64,000 nt of DNA from Aquiflexum lacus. Its GTDB lineage: Bacteria; Bacteroidota; Bacteroidia; Cytophagales; Cyclobacteriaceae. The DNA lies in assembly GCF_015476655.1 (NCBI RefSeq), contig NZ_JABFHF010000002.1, positions 1 to 64,000 of the forward strand, written 5' to 3'. The position numbers and the translations under genes were made by a program. Position 1 is the first letter of the stretch. Every line of letters starts with the position of its first letter. The notes beneath the pieces are model-generated. The model searched no databases and had not been told where the DNA came from. It worked only from the letters and a program-made list of their open reading frames with translations. Shown here in pieces: positions 18,709-27,256 of this stretch.

Positions 18709-19917
18709 TTAAGCCAAACCAAGCCATCTGTCAGCTTTTTCCTGTGTCCATTTCCAAAAAGGGATCAAATCAACTCCCCCGATTGTATCTTCCTGATCAA
18801 ATGTGATGATACAGGATTTGACCTTTTCTCCAGCTTTGGAGGCTTCATGGATTCCTTTGATTTCACGCTGCATGTTATCATCGTCTATTTTCCAACAAAC
18901 TTGTATAACAGCTAGTATAACTTCATTCCATTTCACCAGAAAATCACATTCCCCTGACGAAGTTTTGAAATAGTAAATCTCGGTAAATGATCTACGAAGA
19001 TGTAAATAGACAAAATTTTCCAACCTCCTTCCCAGGTCTTTATTAAAAGAGATACTATTGGCCACTGCCAAAGCGGGATCTATGGCATAGATTTTTTTTG
19101 GGTTAGCAATTTGTTTTCTGATTGAAGTGGCGTAGAGTGGGATCAGATCGAACAAATAGCTCTCTTCTAAATAATCACAATAGTCGATTACTGTCCGGAC
19201 TGACTTGATCTCCAAAAGCTGCCCCATTCGGTTATAGCTTAGCTCTTTTCCAATATTTGAGCAGAGAAAAACTCCCAATCTCACCAATTGCATTTCATTG
19301 AGAATATTTCTTCTTACCGCCACATCCCTTGTGATGATGTCTCTCAACAAAGTCCGGAGGTATTCAGGAACTTGGTGTTGTAAATATTCAGGGAAGCCCC
19401 CAAGTTCAAAATAAGACTCAAAACTATCCTTCCCCGGAGTCATTTGCTTTAAATCCAGGAATTCCAAGTAACTAAAGGGGAAAAGCTCGATCTGCTTATA
19501 TCTCCCTGTCAAGCGGGTTCCTAATTCCCTACTTAGCATGCTTGCATTTGAACCGGTTATATATAGATTTTTTCCCTTTTCGTGCAATGACCTCGCAAAA
19601 ATCTCCCAACCTTCCACCCATTGCAATTCATCTAGAAGCATGAATTTATAGTCCAACTCTTCTTGTATATCCTCGAGTTTAGAGAAATCGCTAACATCGA
19701 AATTTGCCAATCTTGGATCCTCAAAGTTCAAGTACATGCCATCTTCTTGGAAACTTTTTCTGATCAGCATACTCTTGCCACATCTTCTCACACCGGTCAC
19801 GATAATGACTCGCTTATCGCCCAAAGGAATGTTAATTTCCCTCTTGATCATCAAGTCCGAGACAAAATACCTGCTTTGGTCTGCTACTATTTCCTTTATT
19901 GTGTCCTTCGAAACCAT
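18709..19917 (-). CDS. AAA_14/DUF4143 family ATP-binding protein
   Basis: The 402-residue protein has Walker A GVRRCGKS (residues 42-49), Walker B FMLLDELQ (92-99) and a sensor-like YITGSNASMLSRELGTRLTGRY segment. It ends with the DUF4143 domain, which contains a restriction-endonuclease-like pattern (SSGECDFLVKW, then VIQVCWKI). Such ATPases are numerous and variable between strains in Bacteroidota; their function is unknown, though some act near mobile or toxin-antitoxin loci. The start at 19917 leaves about 14 nt after the predicted transcription start; 19926 is an alternative. Two palindromes overlie its promoter, which suggests tight regulation. Confidence 0.88.
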   Translation of the reverse strand: MVSKDTIKEIVADQSRYFVSDLMIKREINIPLGDKRVIIVTGVRRCGKSMLIRKSFQEDGMYLNFEDPRLANFDVSDFSKLEDIQEELDYKFMLLDELQWVEGWEIFARSLHEKGKNLYITGSNASMLSRELGTRLTGRYKQIELFPFSYLEFLDLKQMTPGKDSFESYFELGGFPEYLQHQVPEYLRTLLRDIITRDVAVRRNILNEMQLVRLGVFLCSNIGKELSYNRMGQLLEIKSVRTVIDYCDYLEESYLFDLIPLYATSIRKQIANPKKIYAIDPALAVANSISFNKDLGRRLENFVYLHLRRSFTEIYYFKTSSGECDFLVKWNEVILAVIQVCWKIDDDNMQREIKGIHEASKAGEKVKSCIITFDQEDTIGGVDLIPFWKWTQEKADRWLGLA

Positions 19918-19938
19918 ATAAACCATTGATTTACAACA

Positions 19939-19969
19939 CAAATATAAAAGCTTGTATTGATAATACAAA
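19939..19969 (-). promoter_or_regulatory. Promoter of the AAA_14 gene
   Basis: On the minus strand TTTG (19969-19966), 19 bp, and TATATTTG (19946-19939) fit the Bacteroidota consensus. The spacer between the two elements is filled by the palindrome at 19952-19968. Confidence 0.65.
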
Positions 19970-19990
19970 CTTTTATGTATTCTTAATACA
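19952..19990. promoter_or_regulatory. Pair of operator-like palindromes
   Basis: TTGTATT-GAT-AATACAA (19952-19968) and TGTATT-CTT-AATACA (19976-19990) share the same half-site and are centred 23 bp apart, about two helical turns. The first sits between -33 and -7 of the AAA_14 promoter, so a bound dimer would block RNA polymerase. The regulator is not identified. Confidence 0.6.
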
Positions 19991-20098
19991 AGATGTTATT
20001 TATTGTGAATACTAGTTTTTAAAAAGGTTAATATTTATGTACGCAATTATGCCAGAAGAATGGACATCTATGTGAATTCTCGTCTGAGGACTGAAATG

Positions 20099-20140
20099 CC
20101 CGATACATCGGTCTTCCGACTTCGGTCTTCCGTCCCGATT
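20099..20140. repeat. Short direct repeat with CCCGAT ends
   Basis: CGGTCTTCCG occurs at 20109-20118 and 20123-20132 (period 14), bounded by CCCGAT on both sides. It lies in the spacer between the AAA_14 gene and the Fe-S operon end and resembles a degenerate REP-like element. Confidence 0.5.
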
Positions 20141-20194
20141 AAAGAAGAATATAGGGTTACTGGCAAAGAAGCGTATATCCATAAAGGTTAAAAA

Positions 20195-20986
20195 TCATAT
20201 CCCCATATCCTTCGCAAGCATTTCTGCCAGGTCATAGACCTTGACATCGTGCTCTCTATCCTTATTTTTGACCCCATCCGACATCATGGTCAGACAGAAA
20301 GGACATCCTACCGCAATGGTAGTTGCCCCTGTTGCCAAGGCTTCTTCGGTTCTTTCGATATTGATGTCTTTATTTCCAGGCTCGGGTTCTTTGAACATCT
20401 GTCCTCCGCCGGCACCACAGCAAAGGCCTTTTGTCCGACATCTCTTCATTTCCACCAATTCCACATCCAAAGCCTTGATGACTTCCCTTGGCGCCTCGTA
20501 CACATTATTGGCCCTGCCTAAAAAACAGGAATCGTGAAAAGTGATTTTCTTCCCTTTGAATTCCCCACCTCCTTGCAGGACTATTTTTCCTTCATTGATC
20601 AAGTGCTGTAGGAATTGCGAATGATGGATTACTTCATAGTTTCCGCCCAAGGCAGGATATTCATTTTTGATGGTATTGAAGCAATGTGGACAAGCCGTCA
20701 CGACTTTCTTAATATTGTATCCATTCATCACCTGAATATTGGCCACAGCCTGCATTTGAAAAAGAAATTCATTTCCAGCCCTTCTTGCCGGGTCACCTGT
20801 ACAAGCTTCTTCTGGTCCCAAAACAGCGAAACTTACGCCTACTTTATTCAATATTTTGACAAAAGCCTGGGTCACGGCTTTATATCGGTCATCAAATGAA
20901 CCGGCACAGCCTACCCAGAAAAGGATTTCTGGACTATCGCCGGAAGCGGCCATTTCGGCCATGGTGGGTACTTTATATGTTGACAT
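20195..20986 (-). CDS. CCG-domain Fe-S oxidoreductase subunit (HdrB/GlpC/LutA-like)
   Basis: The 263-residue cytosolic protein carries two cysteine-rich CCG domains: FWVGCAGSFD, then ACPHCFNTIKNEYP in the first, and HDSCFLGR, GLCCGAGGG, and VGCPFC in the second. In HdrB, GlpC and LutA these bind unusual Fe-S clusters and pass electrons to a bound substrate or partner. It is the downstream member of a two-gene unit with the membrane Fe-S protein at 21078-22415. Together they form a membrane-linked electron-transfer module whose electron donor and acceptor are not evident from the neighbours. Confidence 0.88.
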   Translation of the reverse strand: MSTYKVPTMAEMAASGDSPEILFWVGCAGSFDDRYKAVTQAFVKILNKVGVSFAVLGPEEACTGDPARRAGNEFLFQMQAVANIQVMNGYNIKKVVTACPHCFNTIKNEYPALGGNYEVIHHSQFLQHLINEGKIVLQGGGEFKGKKITFHDSCFLGRANNVYEAPREVIKALDVELVEMKRCRTKGLCCGAGGGQMFKEPEPGNKDINIERTEEALATGATTIAVGCPFCLTMMSDGVKNKDREHDVKVYDLAEMLAKDMGI

Positions 20987-21077
20987 CTTACTGATTTTAG
21001 AATTTTGATTTTAGATCTTAGATTAAAGAAACAAGACTACGGTATCCGTCTTGGCTCTTGATTCTTGTTTCTTGTAT

Positions 21078-22415
21078 CTACTTTACTTCTTCTTCCTTGA
21101 CTTTTTCCGCCCAATTGAATCTATCACTTGGGGAGAATTTCCAGGGGGAGAAGCTGGTTTCCATATTTTGGAACATGGCATTCCATTGGGCCGGGGTACC
21201 TGACTCTTCCATGGCCACATATCTGCGCAATTGCAAGATTATTGAAAGTGGGTCGATATTGATGGGACAAGCTTCTACACAGGCATTGCAGGAAGTGCAA
21301 GCGTTGATTTCTTCTTTTGTTATGTAATCGCCAAGCAATGATTTGCCATCCTCTAAACCTTGCCCTCCGGCATCTATACTTTTCCCGACTTCTTCGGCCC
21401 GGTCACGGACATCCATCATGATTTTTCTTGGAGACAGTTTTTTGCCGGTGATGTTTGCCGGGCATTCTGAAGTGCACCTGCCGCATTCTGTGCAGCTATA
21501 GGCATTCATTACGTTTACCCATGTCAGGTCATTGACATCTTTGGCACCGAATCTACCTATTTCAGCCGGAGGAGTTTCCTGATTGCCTTCGGTAGGTATT
21601 CCCAACATCATGTTCACCTCATTGGTCACCTCAGGCATATTGACCATTTCGCCCTTAGGCTTAAGATTGGAATACCATGTGTTTGGGAAAGCGAGGAAAA
21701 TGTGGAGGTGTTTGGAATAGGTCACATAGACAGCAAATCCCAAAATCCCAATAATATGGAACCACCAAGCAAACCTTTCAATAAATATTAAAGTACCATT
21801 ACCCATTCCTTCAAAAATGGGACGGATCAGGCTACTGAAAAACAGGGTGTTCAACAAAGCGTAATCTCCAACCCCCCTAGATGCAAGGATTTGGTCTGTT
21901 GCGTTCATGGTGAGGATGGCAAACATCAGGACAATCTCAATTACCAAAATCAAGTTTGCATCCAAGGAAGGCCAACCTTTCATTTCGGGTTTGGTGAAGC
22001 GCTCGACTTTCATGACATTTCTACGGATTAGAAATGCCACACAGGATACCAAAACAGCAATCGCCAAGAACTCAAAAATGTTCATGGCAACACCATAAGC
22101 AGCACCTAGAAAAGGAGCAAAAATCCTATGGGTTCCAGCTAGGCCATCAATGACAAATTCCAATACTTCAAGATTAATGATCACAAATGCGACATAAATC
22201 AAGAGATGGAGAAAGGCCGGAACAAATCTCTTAAACATCTTTTGTTGACCAAAAGCTACCAATAGCATGGTTTTCCAGCGCTCTTCAGGATGGTCATTTC
22301 TGGTCTCTCCTTTGCCAAGAAATATGTTTCTTCTTAAATACTTAATCCTTTTTGATAGGATATAGGCTGCAATGGCGAAAATAAGGAGAAAAACCACTTG
22401 AGGTAAAATGCTCAT
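21078..22415 (-). CDS. Membrane (Fe-S)-binding protein with 4Fe-4S dicluster domain
   Basis: The 445-residue protein has about six hydrophobic segments in residues 1-255, like the membrane b-type subunit of HdrE or NarI. A C-terminal dicluster ferredoxin domain follows, with CTECGRCTSECP near 305 and CTSCNACVEACP near 372. It likely transfers electrons between the quinone pool and the CCG protein encoded 91 bp downstream. Fusion of the membrane and dicluster parts is frequent in Bacteroidota. The gene lies just upstream of, and divergent from, tRNA-Phe. Confidence 0.88.
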   Translation of the reverse strand: MSILPQVVFLLIFAIAAYILSKRIKYLRRNIFLGKGETRNDHPEERWKTMLLVAFGQQKMFKRFVPAFLHLLIYVAFVIINLEVLEFVIDGLAGTHRIFAPFLGAAYGVAMNIFEFLAIAVLVSCVAFLIRRNVMKVERFTKPEMKGWPSLDANLILVIEIVLMFAILTMNATDQILASRGVGDYALLNTLFFSSLIRPIFEGMGNGTLIFIERFAWWFHIIGILGFAVYVTYSKHLHIFLAFPNTWYSNLKPKGEMVNMPEVTNEVNMMLGIPTEGNQETPPAEIGRFGAKDVNDLTWVNVMNAYSCTECGRCTSECPANITGKKLSPRKIMMDVRDRAEEVGKSIDAGGQGLEDGKSLLGDYITKEEINACTSCNACVEACPINIDPLSIILQLRRYVAMEESGTPAQWNAMFQNMETSFSPWKFSPSDRFNWAEKVKEEEVK

Positions 22416-22470
22416 ATTGTTTGTTTTATCGTTTTTTGATCGGGTTTATTTTAATTTTTTGTTCAAATGG

Positions 22471-22501
22471 TTTGCTAGAAAGGTTCAAATATCTACCTTT
22501 G
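22471..22501 (+). promoter_or_regulatory. Promoter of tRNA-Phe
   Basis: TTTG (22471-22474), 19 bp and TACCTTTG (22494-22501) match the Bacteroidota consensus exactly. The predicted start site is about 12 nt before the tRNA. Confidence 0.8.
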
Positions 22502-22519
22502 CATCACTTTATCAGAAAC

Positions 22520-22592
22520 GGTGATATAGCTCAGTTGGTAGAGCATCGGACTGAAAATCCGTGAGTCGGTGGTTCGAGTCCACTTATCACCA
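22520..22592 (+). tRNA. tRNA-Phe (anticodon GAA)
   Basis: The 73-nt cloverleaf has acceptor stem GGTGATA/TATCACC, D arm GCTC/GAGC, anticodon loop CTGAAAA (anticodon GAA), and T arm GGTGG-TTCGAGT-CCACT. The discriminator is A at 22592 and CCA is not encoded. Confidence 0.96.
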
Positions 22593-22595
22593 CAG

Positions 22596-22623
22596 GCCTC
22601 TTTGAAAGAAGGGGCTTTTTTTT
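22596..22623 (+). terminator. Terminator of tRNA-Phe
   Basis: Seven-bp arms (22596-22602 and 22609-22615, one G-T pair) are followed by a T-run, directly after the tRNA. Confidence 0.8.
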
Positions 22624-22688
22624 GTCCAATACTTTTTTGTGAGCTTTCAAATCAAGGTTCATAATGCCAAATTTAAGGATGCAAAATA

Positions 22689-22716
22689 ATAAATAGTAGG
22701 CATGCATACTATTTAT
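22689..22716. promoter_or_regulatory. Inverted repeat upstream of the sigma factor gene
   Basis: ATAAATAGTA (22689-22698) and TACTATTTAT (22707-22716) form perfect 10-bp arms around an 8-bp spacer. The spacer includes GCATGC. It lies 85 bp before the ECF gene and could be an operator; no regulator is known. Confidence 0.4.
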
Positions 22717-22800
22717 GTCAACAATTTAAAATCAATCTAATTTCTGATTTTTTTTCCAAATTGCTGTAACATTTCCAAAAACCAATCATTACCTACCTGA

Positions 22801-23289
22801 ATGAAGACATTTTTTGAAGCACATATTTGGACGCTCAAAAGCAAACTCTATCGGATGGCCTATTTATGGGTAAAAGATAGGGATGTGGCTCAGGATGTGC
22901 TGCAAGCGGTTTTTGAAAAGGCTTGGTTAAAGAAAGATGAGCTTCAGAAAATGGATAATCCTACAGGTTGGATGGTCAGAAGTATTAAGAATGAAAGTTT
23001 GCAACACTTTAGGCAAATAAAAAGATTTGAACCATTGGGCGAGGTGGAGATTGAAACTGATAATCAGGAAATTGATAACAAAGACCACGATGTGGGGATG
23101 GTTTTCAAGTTTTTGGATTCCTTGCCTGAAAAGCAAAAGGAGATATTTCAATTGAGAGAGGTAGAGGGATTGACCTATGATGAGATAGCCGAATACTTGG
23201 AGATTTCTCTTGAGCAGGTTAAGGTAAATTTGCATAGGGCACGAAAATCACTCCGAGAATATTTAATGGGGATAAAACATGAAAGATAG
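22801..23289 (+). CDS. ECF-type RNA polymerase sigma factor
   Basis: The 162-residue protein has region 2 (LYRMAYLWVKDRDVAQDVLQAVFEKAW, the core-binding and -10-reading helices) and region 4 (LPEKQKEIFQLREVEGLTYDEIAEYLEISLEQVKVNLHRARKSL, the -35-reading helix-turn-helix). It directs RNA polymerase to a small regulon, probably including its own operon. Its stop overlaps the start of the next gene by 11 bp, a usual arrangement for a sigma factor and its membrane anti-sigma factor. Expression may involve the palindrome at 22689-22716. Confidence 0.93.
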   Translation: MKTFFEAHIWTLKSKLYRMAYLWVKDRDVAQDVLQAVFEKAWLKKDELQKMDNPTGWMVRSIKNESLQHFRQIKRFEPLGEVEIETDNQEIDNKDHDVGMVFKFLDSLPEKQKEIFQLREVEGLTYDEIAEYLEISLEQVKVNLHRARKSLREYLMGIKHER

Positions 23290-23707
23290 ACTAAACAGAT
23301 TGCTTGAAAAGTATTTTGAAGGTGAGAGCAGTCTTGACGAGGAAAAAGAAATTCGGGAACTGCTGCAATATGCAGAAGGGTATGAAATAGAAAAACAGTT
23401 TTTTTTAGGATTGGAAAAATACACAGCATTGGAATCCAATGCTGAAATTCAACTAAAACCCACCAGGAATCTGTATTCTTTTTGGGCAAAAATAGCAGCC
23501 GGTTTTATGCTGTTTTTGATGGCAGGAATTGCTGTTTTTCAATATCAGGAAAAGCAGAGAGAGGAAGAAGCTTATGGACAAGTGATGCAGGCATTTGCTT
23601 TAATACAAACCAATATGCAAAAGGGATTGAACAGCATGGATGCTATGGAAGACTTTAAGCATTTGAATACAACTGAGCAGTTATTTGAATTGAACACAAA
23701 AAAATAA
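23279..23707 (+). CDS. Single-pass membrane protein, putative anti-sigma factor
   Basis: The 142-residue protein has a charged cytosolic N-terminus (1-60), one membrane helix (about 66-84, IAAGFMLFLMAGIAVF), and a mostly helical periplasmic tail. It has no zinc-binding anti-sigma motif. Its position, overlapping the end of the sigma gene, and its topology suggest that it holds the sigma factor at the membrane. This is inference from context and not from a recognised family. Confidence 0.75.
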   Translation: MKDRLNRLLEKYFEGESSLDEEKEIRELLQYAEGYEIEKQFFLGLEKYTALESNAEIQLKPTRNLYSFWAKIAAGFMLFLMAGIAVFQYQEKQREEEAYGQVMQAFALIQTNMQKGLNSMDAMEDFKHLNTTEQLFELNTKK

Positions 23708-23712
23708 ACACG

Positions 23713-24246
23713 ATGAAAAAATATATCACAGCCATTTTATTTTGCCTGATTGTCACAGGCGTTCAGGCACAGGATGATGCCATAGTCAAGTTTTTTTCAA
23801 AGTACATGGAAGATGATAATTTTTCCAGGGTGTATATCAGTCCCAAAATGATGCAAATGGCTGGAGGCTTTCTGAAATCTGACGTGGAAAATTCTGATAA
23901 AGATGCAGCGGAATTGGGGGAACTGATTTCAAATGTAAGGGGGATAAGGATTTTGAGTGCAGATAATGTCAACGGAAAAAGCCTTTATAATGAAGCCATG
24001 GGCACTTTGACCAGAAATAAATATGAGGACCTGATGGATGTGGCGGATAAAGGCTCCAATGTCAAATTCATGATGAGAGAGGAAAATGGCAGGATCAAGG
24101 AGCTTTTGATGATTACCGGGTCTGAGGAAAGCTTTACCCTGCTGAGCATGTTGGGCAACTTTACTTATCAGGACCTGAATATCCTGGCAGACAAAACAAA
24201 TATGCCCGGTATGAAAGAATACCAAAGTGGAAACAAAAATAAATAA
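23713..24246 (+). CDS. DUF4252 secreted protein
   Basis: The 177-residue protein has a signal peptide (cleavage after Val-Gln-Ala-Gln near residue 20). It then follows the DUF4252 pattern: KFFSKYMEDDNFSRVYISPKMMQMAGGF near the N-terminus, then ISNVRGIRILS, and a strand-rich C-terminal half (VKFMMREENGRIKELLMITGSEESFTLLSMLGNFTYQDLN). DUF4252 genes commonly follow ECF sigma operons in Bacteroidota, but their function is unknown. It starts 5 bp after the putative anti-sigma gene. Confidence 0.88.
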   Translation: MKKYITAILFCLIVTGVQAQDDAIVKFFSKYMEDDNFSRVYISPKMMQMAGGFLKSDVENSDKDAAELGELISNVRGIRILSADNVNGKSLYNEAMGTLTRNKYEDLMDVADKGSNVKFMMREENGRIKELLMITGSEESFTLLSMLGNFTYQDLNILADKTNMPGMKEYQSGNKNK

Positions 24247-24260
24247 CAAATCATAAACCG

Positions 24261-24740
24261 ATGAAAAAACTACTCTTAATATTCTCCTTTGCCATGATTG
24301 CACACATGGCCAATGCCCAAAGTAAAAGTGTAGAGGCACTTTATCAAAAGTACAAAGCCAATGATGATTTCTTTCATATGGATATAGGGGGCAATTTTAT
24401 GAATTTTGCCAAAGGATTCAACGTCAAATTGGATGAAGCCAATGCTGAAGGAATCATCAATTCCCTAGAAAGAGTCAAATTATTCAAATTACCTGAGAAC
24501 AGCCCCACCAGTAAAGCTGAGTTCAAAACACTGCATAGCGCATTACAAAAAGAAAGGTATGAATTGATGATGGAAGCCTCTGATAAAGGAAGTGGTGTTC
24601 TCATATTTACCAAGGGTAATAAACTGATCAGTGATGTAGTAGTACTCATAAATGATACAGGCGGGGACCTGATGGTCCTGGAATTGCACGGTAATTTTGA
24701 CTCAAAGTCCTTGGCTGAAGCAGGAAAATCTATCAGATAA
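24261..24740 (+). CDS. DUF4252 secreted protein (paralog of the upstream gene)
   Basis: The 159-residue protein has a signal peptide ending near Ala-Asn-Ala-Gln (residue 20). It shares the order of the preceding protein: YQKYKANDDFFHMDIGGNFMNF, LERVKLFKLPE, YELMMEASDKGSGVLIFTKGN, and LMVLELHGNFD. The two are therefore tandem paralogs from local duplication. The gene closes the sigma operon, with a strong terminator after it. Confidence 0.88.
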   Translation: MKKLLLIFSFAMIAHMANAQSKSVEALYQKYKANDDFFHMDIGGNFMNFAKGFNVKLDEANAEGIINSLERVKLFKLPENSPTSKAEFKTLHSALQKERYELMMEASDKGSGVLIFTKGNKLISDVVVLINDTGGDLMVLELHGNFDSKSLAEAGKSIR

Positions 24741-24773
24741 ATCAAAATATCTATAATTTTAATTCATATAGGG

Positions 24774-24804
24774 AGCGTGGTAGTGATACCACGCTTTATT
24801 TTTT
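24774..24804 (+). terminator. Terminator of the ECF sigma operon
   Basis: Perfect 9-bp arms AGCGTGGTA (24774-24782) and TACCACGCT (24787-24795) with a GTGA loop are followed by a T-rich run. Confidence 0.88.
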
Positions 24805-25008
24805 ACATTTTTAAATGATGTAATGAATATTTTTTTATCCTAGCTAATAAAATACTTAAACAAAATTTAAATTGGTTTTTATGAAAATTGGTTTAAATTT
24901 TTTAACAGTGATATCGATTGCGAGAAAATTTAATATAATTATTGAATCCGTAATAATAATTTTATTTTATTACCAAATCATTAACAAAACATAAATAAAA
25001 TTAAAAAA

Positions 25009-25040
25009 TTTGCAACATAAGGATTTTTGATTTAGGTTTG
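25009..25040 (+). promoter_or_regulatory. Promoter of the 25170 secreted-protein gene
   Basis: TTTG (25009-25012), 20 bp and TAGGTTTG (25033-25040) match the Bacteroidota consensus. The leader would be about 120 nt. Confidence 0.7.
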
Positions 25041-25169
25041 TATCAGAGTTCAATACCACATGACTCTATTCTTCCCAAGGTAACCAGCCTCACATTGTTT
25101 GAAATAGGGAAAATCCCTAAGAGGTAATTCAAAATAAAAATTTCTTAAAACCTATTAACTATTATTACC

Positions 25170-25763
25170 ATGAAAAAAGTAATCATTGCAATCATCTTTG
25201 CAGTCGGTGTTTCATTAAGCGCCACAGCAAACACATTAAGTTCAGAGGAACTTGAGAAAACAGCGGTATCCCTTAAAAAAGTGGATCAAAACAAAGTCCA
25301 ATTATTCTACGGTCTCAATGAAGAAAGTACAGTATTGGTAAAAATCTATGATGAAAATCATTATTTGGTGCAGAAAGACAGAACTGTTTCCAAAAATGCA
25401 TTTGCCAAATATTATGATTTTTCCCAACTGAATCCGGGAGTTTACACCATGGAGCTTTATTCGGACAATGAATTGTTGGATAAAATTGAGATGGACATGC
25501 GTCAAACAGAGGTTAAGCCAATTGTCTATTCAAAGTTGGAAAAAGTTGAATTCAATACGTTCAAATTGCTTGTAAATTCAATATTTGCTTCGGATATGAT
25601 CCTTGAGGTATATGAAAATGACCGATTGATCCATGAGGAGAAATTTGAAAATGTAAGCGGTTTTCATAAACTCTATAAAATTGAAGGCGTAAGTCCGACT
25701 TCAAGACTTGAGTTTTTTGTAAGAACAAGCGATGGCTTCAAAAATGTGCTAGCCGCCAGATAA
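25170..25763 (+). CDS. Secreted beta-strand-rich protein of unknown function
   Basis: The 197-residue protein has a signal peptide (MKKVIIAIIFAVGVSLSATA). The mature part has two similar beta-sandwich-like halves. The first contains LVKIYDENHYLVQKDRTV and PGVYTMELYSDNELL, and the second MILEVYENDRLIHEEKF. These resemble the Ig-like strands found in T9SS sorting or DUF3244-like domains, but the C-terminus lacks a sorting motif. The function is unknown. It is monocistronic with a strong promoter and a shared bidirectional terminator. Confidence 0.85.
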   Translation: MKKVIIAIIFAVGVSLSATANTLSSEELEKTAVSLKKVDQNKVQLFYGLNEESTVLVKIYDENHYLVQKDRTVSKNAFAKYYDFSQLNPGVYTMELYSDNELLDKIEMDMRQTEVKPIVYSKLEKVEFNTFKLLVNSIFASDMILEVYENDRLIHEEKFENVSGFHKLYKIEGVSPTSRLEFFVRTSDGFKNVLAAR

Positions 25764-25780
25764 GCTAAACCACCAATAAA

Positions 25781-25820
25781 TAGAAAAGGCCACGATGCAT
25801 ATCGTGGTCTTTTCTATTTT
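25781..25820. terminator. Bidirectional terminator
   Basis: Arms 25782-25796 and 25801-25815 form a long hairpin with a GCAT loop (one G-T pair). A- and T-rich flanks mean it can work for both converging genes (25170-25763 and 25835-27145). Confidence 0.85.
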
Positions 25821-25834
25821 ATTGTGAATTTGAG

Positions 25835-27145
25835 TTATAAAAAATATTTCAATTTGACCACTTCTTTTTCACTCAGGAATCTGAATTTACCTCTTGGGAG
25901 GTCTTTTTTATCCAAACCTGCATACATCACCCTGTCCAAACCTACTACTTCATATCCCAAATGGGCGAAAATCCTTCTTACAATTCTGTTTTTTCCGACA
26001 TGAATCTCAAGCCCTAGGATCATTCTGTCTTTAGAGAGCACTTGAATGTCATCCACTTTGACAGGGCCATCTTCCAAAGTCAGGCCTTCGGATATGTCTT
26101 TTTCATGATTGTGCGTGATAGCCTTATCTAAAGTGACCTGATAGATTTTTTTGATGTTGTTGGAAGGATGTGAAAGTTTTGCTGCCAATTCACCATCATT
26201 GGTAAATAGCAGTAGACCTGTCGTATTTCGATCCAAGCGGCCTACTGGAAAGACCCTTTCCTTACAGGCGTTTTCCAAAAGATGCATCACTGTCTTTCTT
26301 TCCATAGGATCATCAGTGGTGGTGATGAAATCCTTTGGTTTGTTCATCAAGATATAGACAGGTTTTTCTGGATTAATGGTTTTCCCTTTGTAGATCACCT
26401 TATCCGTTTTCATTACTTTATGGCCAAGTTCTGTGACTACCTCACCGTTGACCATTATTTCACCTTTCGATATCAAGTGATCAGCCTCTCTACGTGAACA
26501 AATCCCTGAATTGGAAATGTATTTGTTAAGTCTAAAAATCTCAGTTTCTTCAGTTTTTCCACGGCCTTTTTCTACCTTATCAAAGTTGTATTCAGGCCTT
26601 TCTTCGTGCTGGATTTTTGTGAAAGGTTTCTTAAATTTTTTTGTAAAGCGGGATTCTTTCGGTAATTCAGATTTAGGAACCCTTTCATAAATGGGTTTTT
26701 CATCCTTTCCTCTTCCTCTGTACACATTCTTGAATTCTTCAGAATCAGAGCCTTTGCCTTCTGATGGTGCTCCTTTTCTGAATTTATTGTCTGAAGGCTT
26801 TTGAAACTTATCTTTTTCTTGGAAATTTCTTTTAAAACCGCCTTCCCTTGGTTCTTCACTAGGGGTTCTTTTTTTATAATCCTCTTTTCCAAAACTACCT
26901 TTCCCTTCTTGATCAGATTTAGGGGATTTGTTAAAATTAGGCTTAGGGTATGAATTACTTTTTGAAAAATTGCCCTTTCTATCGTCTTTTTTCTCAAACT
27001 TATCCTCACCGTAAGGTTTGGATTTTTTATAATCTTTTTTGAAAGAGGAGTCTTTTTTTCCTTCAAATTTGCCACCTTCTCTATGATAAGGTTTGGATTC
27101 CCCCGATCTCTTTGAATCAGGTTTTCTGTTATTATCTTTTTTCAT
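25835..27145 (-). CDS. RsuA/RluB/RluF-family rRNA pseudouridine synthase with Lys-rich extension
   Basis: The 436-residue protein isomerises uridine in rRNA. Residues 1-200 are a disordered Lys/Glu/Ser/Gly-rich tail. They are followed by an S4 RNA-binding domain (about 204-262, FRLNKYISNSGICSRREADHLI) and the catalytic domain with D305 in GRLDRNTTGLLLF and the KIYQVTLDK and VGKNRIVRRIFAHLGYEV motifs. The domain order is that of RluB or RluF, and the target uridine cannot be named from sequence. The tail is typical of Bacteroidota members. Confidence 0.92.
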   Translation of the reverse strand: MKKDNNRKPDSKRSGESKPYHREGGKFEGKKDSSFKKDYKKSKPYGEDKFEKKDDRKGNFSKSNSYPKPNFNKSPKSDQEGKGSFGKEDYKKRTPSEEPREGGFKRNFQEKDKFQKPSDNKFRKGAPSEGKGSDSEEFKNVYRGRGKDEKPIYERVPKSELPKESRFTKKFKKPFTKIQHEERPEYNFDKVEKGRGKTEETEIFRLNKYISNSGICSRREADHLISKGEIMVNGEVVTELGHKVMKTDKVIYKGKTINPEKPVYILMNKPKDFITTTDDPMERKTVMHLLENACKERVFPVGRLDRNTTGLLLFTNDGELAAKLSHPSNNIKKIYQVTLDKAITHNHEKDISEGLTLEDGPVKVDDIQVLSKDRMILGLEIHVGKNRIVRRIFAHLGYEVVGLDRVMYAGLDKKDLPRGKFRFLSEKEVVKLKYFL

Positions 27146-27256
27146 TGTCGTGCAGCATCTCTGCTGGATTATTGATTATCCCTTTTGTCCAAGATTAAAT
27201 CCTGATTTTTAAAGGGATGCAAAGATAGATAATTTATACAATATATATCTCAAGGT

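Larger units (their letters stand above)
24741..25169. other. Intergenic region, 429 bp
   Basis: The first 65 bp hold the sigma-operon terminator. The middle is very AT-rich and has two copies of AAATTGGTTT. The end holds the promoter at 25009-25040 and a 125-nt leader of the following gene. I see no gene. Confidence 0.6.
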
